Source: Phoronis ovalis
Lineage: Eukaryota; Phoronida; Phoronidae
DNA length: 18,748 nt
Assembly: GCA_028565635.1 (NCBI GenBank)
Contig: JAOXYB010017342.1
Span: 1 to 18,748 of the forward strand
Direction: 5' to 3'
Shown: positions 1-10,300 of the stretch, piece by piece
Numbering within the stretch: position 1 is the first letter of the stretch
Layout of the letters: each line of letters starts with the position of its first letter
Made by a program: the position numbers and the translations under genes
Notes under the pieces: generated by a model
Seen by the model: the letters and a program-made list of their open reading frames with translations, nothing else
Database searches by the model: none
Told to the model about the DNA's origin: nothing

Positions 1-664
1 GCCTGGCACAAAAATTCGTGACCCCCCCCTGTTTGCACCAACCCCCCCCCCTGTGGTAATTTCTGACCAGTCCCTAAATAGCAAATAATAAAAAGTCTTT
101 TTCTAACGCATGATCCTAAAGTTAATTGTCAAAGCTATTAACTAAAATCTATAGAGCTATCGTTGTTATATGGTATATAAGTACACAATTAAGTTTCTCA
201 TCTACTTCAATGGTAATAAATCTTTTTATAATCTCTTGCCGATGAAAAAAAATTTCAATCACGAAGCGCGAGATAATTTTCTCTTTAGTACATTGTAGGC
301 CACCTGAAACTGTAGAACCTGACCCCAGCACTTTTTGCACGATTCCCCTCTTTAAAGAATCACATCAATTTTTGATAAAAAGAGGCATTTTCAAACTCAC
401 ATTTCTGTCATTTTAAACAAAATTACATCAATTTAAACAAAAGTGATCAACACGGCCAACCCCAAAAATAAGAGAGGAAAAGGAGAAAAAATTGTATATT
501 AATACACTTCGCATTATAACCGCACTATACCATGGTTTAGAAATTGGGCAATTATGCAAAATTCACCGTACTCCGAGATAAAAAAAACACAGTATTCCCA
601 GACAGTTTTTGCAATGGTACAAAAGAGGCATTACGAAGCCCATCATTAATTAATCCTCTAGCTG
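1..664. other. 3' flank of the ASB gene, no further gene seen
   Basis: This AT-rich stretch lies downstream of the stop codon of the minus-strand ASB gene, so part of it should be that gene's 3' UTR. I see no canonical minus-strand AATAAA or ATTAAA. The nearest weak candidate is AATATA (the reverse complement of tatatt near 495-500). Short open frames here, such as 149-340 on the minus strand, have no recognisable content. Confidence 0.5.
22..51. repeat. Two poly-C tracts
   Basis: Runs of 8 C (22-29) and 10 C (42-51) are separated by a short spacer in otherwise AT-rich DNA. Such homopolymers are unstable, prone to sequencing error, and can fold into i-motif structures or, on the other strand, G-rich structures. 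I infer no function. Confidence 0.7.
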
Positions 665-2220
665 TTATAGGTGATCCAACTCGTTAAAAGCCAGATAACT
701 CAGAATTGAAGTAGGCATTGGCAGTTGCTGGAGGTGTGTTAAAACTTTGCTTTGTATACAGTTTCTGATAGATTGACGGCAAAGGTGTTTTAAACATTTT
801 GGCGCGTACATGATATCAAGCAGCCAGTGTAAAATATCTCTTTCAAATTGTAATTCAAGAGGTAAAACATCTGCTTCAATCCATTGACTTAAAATACGTA
901 CATCACATCCTGCTACGGCCAACATTTTAACTATTTCCATGCATCCTACATCAACAGCAAATTCGAAAGGTGTAACTAAACGTAAATTTCCACTTAATGT
1001 TGAATCTTGATAAACAGGCAAATCTAAAGAACAGTTTGCCTTGATGAGATATTTTGCGGATTCGACACTATTAGTTTGTATGGCCAGAAATAAAGGCGTT
1101 TGCATGAAATGTTCAAGTTTCCCATTCGGATTCATACCAGCATCTAACAGAGTGATAACGCATTCAGGATTATCAAACTTTGCGGCGTAATGCAAGCATG
1201 TCATGTTTTTCACATCGCTTGTATACAAGCTGGCTCCTGCAGACAATAAATTATTAATAATTTGCGCATGTCCACCTTGAGCAGCCAATAATAAAGCAGA
1301 TGCTCCCTCTTCAAAGCTATCATATCCCCGAAGGTATGCATTGGTTAAAACAGCATTGAGATCCACCTTGGTTTGAATTAGAACTTCAACGCTGTCTACA
1401 TGACCAAGGTACGCAGCCCAATGTAGAGCTGTCACATTTGCCTTTTCAGCTTTCCAATTTGGATTGCCACCTAACTGAATTAATTTTTCCAACATTTTAT
1501 AATTATTTTCTTTCGCTGATAGAATGATAGGAGTGTATCCTTTTTTATCAGGTGTGTCAATTTTTACACCTGATTTTACAAGAGCTTCTGCACATTTATA
1601 ATAGCCACCAACAGCTGCGTGATGTAGCGCCATCTGGCCATAAGCATCAGTTATATTGGGATCACAGCCAGCTTCTAAAATTATGTTAACCATTTTTATC
1701 TTTCCTTTACGCACAGCAAACATCAGTGGTGTTAAACCATGCATAGTTTGCGCGTCAATATTTATATCGCTTTCATTTACTAACGTCTCAACACAGTCTG
1801 TGTGGCCCATACTTGTTGCCCAGTGCAAAGCGGTTGATTTCACACCGTAAATTGCTCTGGAAGGTTGACAGTTTGCCCTCAGTAGAACTTGAATTACTTT
1901 TTCATGACCACACTTGGCTGCAAAGATTAATGGTGTTGCCCCCTCAGCGTTATGTATATCGGGTGATGCCCCTGAATCTATTAATATTTTGACACTTTCG
2001 TGTTGACCGTATTCGGCAGCATACAAAAGTCCTCTGCCCATTAATGCCAGATCATTTACAGCCCCTTTCGTTAAAAGCTGTTTCAGACGGTCAAAGTCTC
2101 TGGTACAAATCGCACTCTTTATATCATCGAACCTTTTAAAACATGCAAAAATAAGTCAACAACTTTTAAATGATGTTCAACTTACTTATCAGTTTTATAG
2201 ACTTGAAATAATCTCTGCAT
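665..2220 (-). CDS. Ankyrin-repeat and SOCS-box (ASB) family protein, two exons, 500 aa
   Basis: Coding exons are 2186-2220 and 665-2132, joined across a 53-bp intron (2133-2185). The ATG at 2218-2220 has A at -3 and an in-frame TGA four codons upstream. Joining gives the N-terminus MQRLFQVYKTDKFDDIKSAI, and the frame runs on to TAA at 665-667. About 12 ankyrin repeats fill residues ~13 to ~440, with typical TPLxxAA, ALHWAA and VxxLLxAG cores. The C-terminus is a SOCS box: a BC box at about 459-467 (LKHLCRQSI, fitting LxxxCxxxI for Elongin B/C binding) and a Cullin-5 box at about 482-485 (LPMP, matching the LPLP type of ASBs). Proteins of this family are substrate adaptors of Cullin-5 RING ubiquitin ligases in the cytoplasm; the ankyrin array selects the target, which is unknown here. 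The length and the SOCS box look most like ASB3 (about 518 aa), but orthology is not shown. Further 5' UTR exons may lie above 2220. Confidence 0.9.
2133..2185 (-). other. 53-bp phase-2 intron of the ASB gene
   Basis: On the minus strand the donor reads ..gataa|GTAAGTTG and the acceptor ..catgttttaaaag|GTTCGATG, with T-rich sequence before the AG. The split codon is AA+G (Lys). Removing the intron joins an ATG-initiated peptide to a frame that continues the first ankyrin repeat. Without splicing, the long frame would have to start inside the second repeat at 2041. Confidence 0.75.
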
Positions 2221-4013
2221 GGTGTTAGATCAAACATACATGTATATAATTCATTTAAAATTTGGCATTTTAATATTACAAGTTCTGATCACAATATGGC
2301 CACCAACATTTTTAAAAATTGTAATTTCGAAAATCTATTACCGGCGCGCATCAATAATTTACATTACAATAATACATTGGTTTAAAATATGAATTCCAGC
2401 ACCGTGATTTTGTACGTATTGTGACTATTTGTATTTGCAGTGCTCACATTCGTACCCCGGAATTCATATTCACAAAACTAGTATTGTACTACTGTGCCGT
2501 CTTGTAAAGGTTCGTAGCTTTATATAAATGTTCAGGCATAGATAGGAACAGGTGAAACACACCAGTAACATTGTAAAAGTACAGCGTGAAATACTTAATT
2601 TAATTTGGCTAGAAGAGACATACAGTGTCCCAGGTACGGTGAGAGGAACTATAAGGTGTTGTGCATCCGTCACGCCAAGGAGACATGCTCACACGTATAA
2701 CTAAAATAAAAACACACTTGCTTTCAAACGGATATGTGTAATGGATTATATTGAAAAAGCAAATCAGAGGAGTTTTCTCATTGTAAGGGTAATACTGTTG
2801 TCAAACAAATTACTGCGTATAGTTTTTTTACTAGTATATTTACTTTGAAGACATATTGCCACGCAGAAGAAATTCAGTGTTCATCGTTCCGAGAAGTGTA
2901 GATAAAAAATAGAGGAAAACTACATTGTCATTAAAACTAGAAGAGGTAAAACTATACTCACATGTTTTTTTCCACAGAAATATCTCTGGATGAAATATAA
3001 AAATGATAAAATAATAAATATGCTAGGTTTAAAAACGACAATTACAACAACATACAAAACAAAAGTTTGATATTTTATTTTTATCAAGACTGAGAGATAG
3101 TAGGTAAAAGACACTTACCTTAGTCCTGTAATTAGTAAGGATAATTCCTTACATTAGTCAGAAGGACACACAGGGTTAACTTTATATTTGCTAATACCGA
3201 GACCTATAAATGATTCAATGACACCATTTAGTTTTCTAGTCTAAGTTTATCCACGCAACGTGCAAGGTGCTTTCAATATAATATGAACTTTACTAAATAC
3301 ATGTATATGTATATATGCTTGTTTTTAGTGCCACTAACACTTTTCAGCTACCGAAATAGAACTGTATAAAATTGTGGATTACATAAAATGTGCTCTTAGT
3401 TCTGGGTATTAAGAAGCACAAATAAAGGGTACAAATAGTCTATAGGTTAGTTTACAAGATCTACATAACATGGTATATGCCACAATACAACTTTCTCAAG
3501 ATTTTCACAGAATTGTTATATCTGAGTAATTCAGGGTTCAATTGGTACAAGATTCACAATCAAAAAAAGGGCGTTGTTATTAAACACTGACATTTTCCTA
3601 TCTCCATGCTACATCCAGTCTACTAATATAATATTGTTTCTAAACATGAAAATGGTAAAAGCTCGTTCAACTTACAGATGTATACGTGCAAGCATGTTCT
3701 CAGGTCCGCTATACTAAATAATGCCGCAGTTGGCAAACCAGGTAACAAAGCACTGTACAACTACAGCCTAACTTAATAGCATCATGATTGATAACACACT
3801 GCAGTACATAAACATACACTATTAATACATAGGTTATACCAAATATACATGCAGTATAAAATAACTAATGAGTAATATAAAACAACAAGTACCAGACGCC
3901 TCTTAGCGAGCTCCTTGCTATATCTTATTTTGATAACACCGTGGTTTTACTAAAAGGATAGTAAATAGTCACGAAAACAATAGAATTGGATATTCCATAT
4001 ATACGATATTATA
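2221..4013. other. AT-rich intergenic DNA, no gene seen
   Basis: This should hold the 5' UTR and promoter of the minus-strand ASB gene, but I see no convincing TATA box or further coding exon. The open frames here (2470-2673 and 2920-3114, minus strand) are short, low in complexity and without domain features. Confidence 0.5.
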
Positions 4014-4300
4014 TATGCAAAAATACCACTGATAAATCTATAGGGAAAATATTCTGAATACCAAATGGCTGCTAACGTTGTAAATATAAAAAAGTACTCC
4101 GGAAACAAAAAACAATTAGAAACACACAGCTAAATTGTAAGTGTTTTCTGTCTGTTATGCAAAAATACCACTGATAATTCTATCGGAGAAATGAATTGAA
4201 TGCCACATGACTACCAACGTTGTAAATACAAAAAAGTACTCAGGATCAAAACAAGTTAAAATAAGAAATACACACGCAAATTGTAAGTGTTATCTGTCAA
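4014..4300. repeat. Tandem direct duplication, two units of about 142 and 145 bp
   Basis: Unit 1 (4014-4155) and unit 2 (4156-4300) both begin tatgcaaaaataccactgat. They share further blocks in the same order: gttgtaaata, aaaaaagtact, cacac and aaattgtaagtgtt, ending near tctgtc. Point differences and small indels show an old duplication. No coding content is visible in either unit. Confidence 0.85.
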
Positions 4301-5058
4301 CCATTTTTAGATAAAACGAGATTGATTAGTGCCTGGTGCACGAACTGTTGCAAATTATATGCTTTGAAACTATCTCACATAAAAACAATAATAAATATCT
4401 ACATCCGTAAAAATATAGGACGCTCTCGTTCTTTTACTATATGATAATAATTATGCCGATTTACCAAAACACAAACACGTAGTCGTCAAATAAATTTCCT
4501 GCTCAGTTTATAAGGCCATGTTATAAGGAACTATTAAAGTATGTCATGGGAATATATTGTTGTCAACTTTCCTTAAAAATAGTACATGTAGATCTATATC
4601 ATTCTAAGGCAATGAAAATTTAGTTTTTGCGAAAAACACTGTTTTCCAAGAAAATCCCAGTGCTAAGACCTACCAAAGTACGTAATCTAACAAAGTTAAC
4701 GTAAGCGAAAATCATACATTTCAAAATTTAAAAGAAAACAAGATTTGTTTAGGAACAATGCAACAATAAAAGTAGTTTTACTAAATTTTGACGAATATTG
4801 TGTCCACAAGGCGGCGCACCAGTACGACGTATTTTACAGTGTTTGCGGGGAATTATATATTTTAAAAGTAACTATTGTCAACATTCACTTGACAAGAGAA
4901 AATGTAAGCAAAACGAATAATGCACAATGCATTGGTAAATCCATTGCGCTTGTATTGCGATTGTTGACGCCTGTTAAAATAAACATTTGTACGTACTTTG
5001 ATCTTACTTTCCACAATTTTACTCGCGTACAACGTACTGTATCAAATTAAAATGTCCT
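4301..5058. other. AT-rich intergenic DNA, no supported gene
   Basis: A plus-strand open frame of about 100 codons (4745-5050) is present but lacks an ATG at its start and has no recognisable domain. It is slightly richer in CpG than its surroundings. I do not call it a gene. Confidence 0.45.
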
Positions 5059-5113
5059 GCTCGTTTTGTGCTTGTTTTGTGCTTGTTTTGTGCTAGTTTT
5101 GTGCTCGTTTTGT
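5059..5113. repeat. 11-bp minisatellite, five units
   Basis: Five contiguous copies of gctygttttgt lie at 5059-5069, 5070-5080, 5081-5091, 5092-5102 and 5103-5113. They differ only at the fourth base (c, t, t, a, c), the last unit again matching the first. No coding or regulatory role is evident. Confidence 0.9.
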
Positions 5114-6785
5114 AAGTTCTCAAACCCTTTGTGAAGATACTAGCCAAACAAATAATGTCTCCGGAGTATTTAAACAAACTTAAAAGTTTGTTTGAATTGG
5201 TTATATTCGATACCTTCTACAAGTATATGATACACATATACATTTATTACGAATAAATCACGGTTGCAAAAAACGCCTTGGTTTCTGGTTGAAATAAATC
5301 AGGCCTGTCACGAAGAAACTGCAACTATTTGAGAGGTAATCAACTTATCATCAAGTACGATTAAATCATGTTGCAAGTCCTGCTGTAAGTACATGTAGAC
5401 TACATGTATATAGCCTAAAACGTAAAGAAAAACAAATATACACGTGTACTGTACATGAAAAGTAATTAATATGCAGGATTCAGATGTGTAATTCGATGAA
5501 TAGATATGCACCTAACGCTAGTCAAAGAGACTTCATACATGTATACCCACAATTTCGAGACACGCAGCAAATTAGTTAACCGAATTTTGTCGACTACTGG
5601 AATAAATTATAGTCGAATGGGGCCTGCATTTGTACATTCGATATTTTCATACAAAGTAGAATTCACAAACTGGCAAGTTGAACTGATAAATGGGACAGGA
5701 TGTGTATATTATGCGTACTTATAACCAGATAGATAAGTATAAATTAGAAAAAAAACTTCAAATATTTCTACTCCTAATGCGCAAAAAATGTTAAATCACG
5801 GGATCAAGTTCATGAGATAACGGTTATCTGATTTTTGTCCAAAGAACAGATTCCAAACCGAAATTGACAAGGCGTTAATAACCTCAGCGTAGTTAAAACT
5901 CCAAACAAAACAATACTGCTATAAAAGTTTTAATTCTTAGAGATACATAAAACGCGGAATGACATTAAATAACGTATGTTTACTTAAAGTGTCTCCTATT
6001 TTTTAAAAGTTAGCCTCTGGCTAATGCAGTTTTAATAAAATATGTTATTTGTCAAGTTGAACTTTTTATTTTAAAATTGCATAAAGCTGAATACAGAAAC
6101 ACGAAGTACGAAAAGCTAAAAGTAAAGGTAATATAACAAAACAAAAATACAAGACAGGACGATTACATAATTACAATAACAATGGATACAGTTACTAAAT
6201 TTATAAGGTTGATGGAATCCTTCTTTCTTTGAAAAACTTCTAATTCCAAACGTTTTTTATAACAATATTTTTTTCTATTTTATATTGTGTTCGATCATTT
6301 TATATATAACATGCTTAAGAATGAAGGTTTTAGATACATATTACCTTACATCCGAAAAGAATTTTATCTCCAGAATTATATACAAACTTAGCCGCAACGA
6401 ATGTCTTCTGTACCTAGTGTGATGTTTTTCACTACATTTCCTGTTTATCCATTTCCATCCATAATGTTGAATATTCTACATAAAGATAACTTACAACTTT
6501 GAATGCCTATTACAAAATCCTTAATTTAATATGTTGGGTGTTATTGTGTTCCAATTATTCCATATACCATCCTTTAACTTAACCATTATCTGTATCTTAA
6601 CCATTTCAATTTTTAATTTGTTTATTACGTAATTTAGTTTAGTATAAAATGCACACAGTTCTCAGTTATGTTTCTTGTTCTTATAAGTAGAAGCATTTGG
6701 ACCGTGCAAAAACTGCATGACACATATAGGTTATCTAATATGTAAAAAATAATACATTACATGCTGTTCCGTTTCTTAAAAAAAT
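5114..6785. other. AT-rich intergenic DNA, no gene seen
   Basis: Only short, low-complexity open frames occur on both strands, including two facing frames around 5308-5724 without domain features. A small perfect inverted repeat lies at 5390-5408. Confidence 0.5.
5390..5408. repeat. Short perfect inverted repeat
   Basis: tacatgtag and ctacatgta flank a single central base. It lies in intergenic DNA; a chance origin is possible because tacatgta is common in this window. Confidence 0.5.
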
Positions 6786-6908
6786 AATTGACACATCAGC
6801 ACTAGTTATATTTTTTTATTTTGATAAAAGTAGAAAACAAGAAAAAATTAATTGACACGTGATCAGTTGTAATTTTTTATTTTGGCAAAGTATATGGGAA
6901 CAAAAAAT
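6786..6908. repeat. Diverged tandem duplication, about 64-bp period
   Basis: Unit 1 starts at 6786 with aattgacacatcagcactag and unit 2 at 6850 with aattgacacgtgatcagttg. Each continues with tttttattttg, then aaagta, then a purine-rich gaacaaaaaa or gaaaacaagaaaa tail. The units are clearly related but diverged. They lie upstream of the receptor phosphatase start. Confidence 0.65.
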
Positions 6909-7069
6909 AGTTGTCGGTTAATTAGGATTGAAGTGGTAAGTAGTAAATTTAATTGATAAAAGGAGTTATGGGACAAAAGAAAAACTAGTGACCGATGATC
7001 TCAAAACCAGGTGGCCCCTGGTCAAAAGCGGAATTGACAGTTATGGCCGCTGCGGTCTAGTGAAGTTCT

Positions 7070-7090
7070 CCGACATTACTTTACTGTCGG
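7070..7090. repeat. Short hairpin-forming inverted repeat
   Basis: ccgaca and tgtcgg are separated by nine bases (ttactttac), in a more GC-rich patch about 240 bp upstream of the receptor start codon. It could be a protein-binding site or nothing. Confidence 0.4.
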
Positions 7091-7152
7091 TTTTAATGCG
7101 TTTTAAGTGTACGACTGGTACGCAATTAATACACGTTCAACAGGCAAACAGT

Positions 7153-7160
7153 TATAAAAA
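7153..7160 (+). promoter_or_regulatory. Possible TATA box of the receptor phosphatase gene
   Basis: TATAAAAA lies 167 bp upstream of the ATG at 7327 on the same strand. TATA-like words are frequent in AT-rich DNA, and a possible 5' UTR acceptor (cttaatttcag, ending near 7243) leaves the start-site model open. Confidence 0.25.
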
Positions 7161-7326
7161 ATATTAGAATTACATTTAAATGTACAATAAACCAGTGGCT
7201 TGAGGGGCAATAAAGCGTAACATAAACTTTCGCTTAATTTCAGTTACCGTATAATGTTCACTGCTTCATGCGTAGCGACAGGACGCGGTTACATTGAGAT
7301 TGAAAACCCGAAGCAAAGCCACAGTG

Positions 7327-7396
7327 ATGGATATTTCACCTGGTATAAACGTAGTACAACTGTTTGTTATGTGTGCGACTTTGAACTTCATCTCAG
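7327..7396 (+). CDS. RPTP-like exon 1: signal peptide
   Basis: The ATG at 7327 has G at -3 and +4. The 23 full codons read as a short N-region followed by the hydrophobic core VVQLFVMCATLNFIS, a typical signal peptide. The donor is TCTCAG|GTAGGT, phase 1. The frame is open upstream of this ATG, but without another in-frame ATG nearby. Confidence 0.65.
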
Positions 7397-10300
7397 GTAG
7401 GTATTTGCTCCGATGTTTGCTTGACTTTCATTATTCGATAATATTTATTTTTAATTATATGAACTGCCAAAGAAAGTCTAAATCTACACATAGCTACTAC
7501 TAGCTGATAATAAGCAGAGCAAGAAAAAACATACATTTTTAACAGGAATTGTATTTCATCTTGTCAAAATATTTCTTACAATAAGATAAAAAAGAAAGAT
7601 TGCATGGTGTATTTTCATTACATTTTAAATTTGAAAATAATAAATAGAATAATACATATGACTATTTGTGTCTGAAAATAAATGTAATTTCAACCTTTAA
7701 AAACGATAAAAGCTTACCAACTGGTTTTGTTTGATATTTCTAGTTATTTCTTACAGGCTTCCCATTATCAAGACTGACTCAGAATGTAACCGGACTGTAT
7801 TCTTCAAACGGGCCCACTCAGCAAACGCATACCTCTTCTTCAATGGCAATTGCACTGGTAGCAGCAACTCACACCGTGACCTCATCACGCGATGTTACTA
7901 CCGTACACAGTGCCGACATTACCAACCGTACCAAGCACAATGATGGTAAAGGTTTATTGACAAGCGCAAGTTATTCAACGGCGGCATTTGATCGAGGTAA
8001 TACGGATTATCAGACGATGAAAATTTGCCAGAGACAAAGCTAAATGTTACAAATACAAAAGTTACTATTTTTTCTACTATTGTTATAAAAAATGTTACAA
8101 GACCTGCGCTGCAGCTGAGTCTTGGGCCCATTTGCATCTGCCACATCCGTGGTGAACACTCCCATACATAAGGCAGTTGGGCATGCTCCGCACTAAAGGT
8201 ATTAACACATGCGACAAAGCCCGCAACAACACTATCAAACACCCAGGCATATATACACGCACTATGTCTTCAATAGGACCGTGCCTGCAAAATATTTAGA
8301 ATGTGATTATATCATCTAACTTAATAAATGCCTTTGGGTTTGTAGATACACCCGTTTCCATTACTAAGCAACAACCACCTGCAGGTAAAACAAGTCGGGA
8401 AACAAGTACGAGCGGACAGAAGCATAACCCCGCGCGTTTACTAGGATGGGCCATGGGATGTAGTATCTTTACTTTAATTATGCTAGGTTTGGCAACATTC
8501 TTTTATTGCAGGTAAGAGTTTTTTACGAGAGAGAGAAAGCAACTCATACGCCCATTCTGTTTCTTATAGATTTACAACTTACTGTTGAACAAATAGTTTT
8601 GTAACAACTATTTATATTGTATATGTAAATTAGATACAAAACTGTTAACCAAGCAAAAATATAACATGCTGATGTTTGCTCCGCTATAGTGTATGTAAAG
8701 CTATAGTGTATGTATTAGCAGTGAGCATATACAATTAATTTAAAAATCTCAAACTTTTAGCCGTGAACTTGACTGTTGACAGTCTAGAAACAAAAATGTA
8801 AATATGGTATGAGCACTGATATGTGTACTTTTGTTCTATCTAACAGGCGTGTTTGGCTTCAGTCGAAAGCCAGAGTTAATAGACAAATCTATCTACAAAG
8901 TAAAATGTTTGAGGAAGAAGAAACCAGAAGAAGAAAAATTTACCGACGCAGTAAACTACCTATAACAAAAGATGAGTTTTTGAAAGAGTTCGAGTTTAGA
9001 AAAGAGAAACAATATTTGGATTTTGAATACAAGGTGTGATAACAAAAAAGTAATAAATTTATTTCACAATTGTTGCGGAAAACACAATATTTCATTGCCA
9101 ATTTAAATAATTATAGATTAAAAGCTTTATTTTTGCATATAACCAAGTCGGAAACAATATACTTGATAAATGTTTGAGAAGTGTTTATAAGTCAAAGCCG
9201 TTTATGGAAAGCTATTTGTTTAATATCAGCAATTTCAGGGTTGCCCAAAATCTATATCGATTAGACCTACAATATCTTTTCACGGTCAGAATTCGTTTGT
9301 ACGGAACACGTTCGTTGGCCCGGCTTCGTTGGACACGCACTACCATCCCGGGACCATCCCTGTGGACCACCAGTTGCTCTAGTACAGACAATAGCCGTTG
9401 GATTGGAGTCTGTAAACACCTACTATGTATGCTCATCTGCAAGTTATTATAAACACCTATTATTATAGTAACACTTTATTTATCTAACCCGATCATCTCT
9501 TGTTTGTAGATTATCATGTCGGAACAGAAAAAGATACAGAGTGCAGTTCAAGGTAGTAGATTTACGCTAACCATTTCTTATCTAAATGGCTAAATATTTA
9601 AAACAAAATATTATAAAATCAGGTAAAGTGTTTCTATCACAAGATTCATACTTCTTTTGAGCTGGGACTATAATAACTAATATTCCCCACTGTAACTATT
9701 CTTTCACCTTGCTTAAAGTGTCGAATTTTTGCGATAACTTCGAGAAAATTAAAATTACCTTCAAAAGATTCTTACCAAAGCGAATACGACAAAACTGAAA
9801 GACTTGTTGTGTGAATAAGTACATTAAAAAAATTCTCTCAAAAAAAATGCGAAAGGGAATTTATCATAGCAAATCAGCACTTTCGATCTTTGTCACCAGT
9901 TGGATTTTGTTATTTACCCGTGAATCCATTTTTAAAATTGTTTTTAATCATCTGTGTACTAGAAAAAAATTAAGTGGATTTCGTATTAGGCCTTTATCCC
10001 GTTTCCATTTTGACGTAGGCCATGTCATGATTGGGAAAATGTCTCCATTATTGAAATGAATTGTAATAGTTTTACAGCGTAATTAACAACAATTATGTTA
10101 AGTTAAATATTTTAAAACATATCCTACAGATTATCTTCAAAAATTTTAAATCGATAGTTAGTTGGGCATACAACATACGGAAAATTGGGCGATTTTTCTA
10201 AAGCCAATATTTTAACGTATTTTGTTGTAGCCGGCTAATTAAACATGATCTGAATTTCTTATATTTCAGAAACTGCCTTGAGTAAAATGTTTAATGTTTT

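Noticed and set aside
1656-1850. Plus-strand frame inside the ASB gene
   Set aside because: Antisense shadow of the ankyrin-repeat coding sequence.
4745-5050. Plus-strand open frame of about 101 codons
   Set aside because: It begins at TTG rather than ATG, has no domain, signal peptide or matching splice sites, and lies in intergenic DNA.
7731-7943. Alternative frame through the ectodomain exon with Cys residues
   Set aside because: It does not fit the phases of exon 1 and the transmembrane exon, whereas the chosen frame joins both.
7919-8242. Minus-strand frame of 107 codons with several Cys and Trp
   Set aside because: It overlaps the receptor ectodomain exon antisense. No family was recognised and the open frame is partly explained by the GC-rich island.
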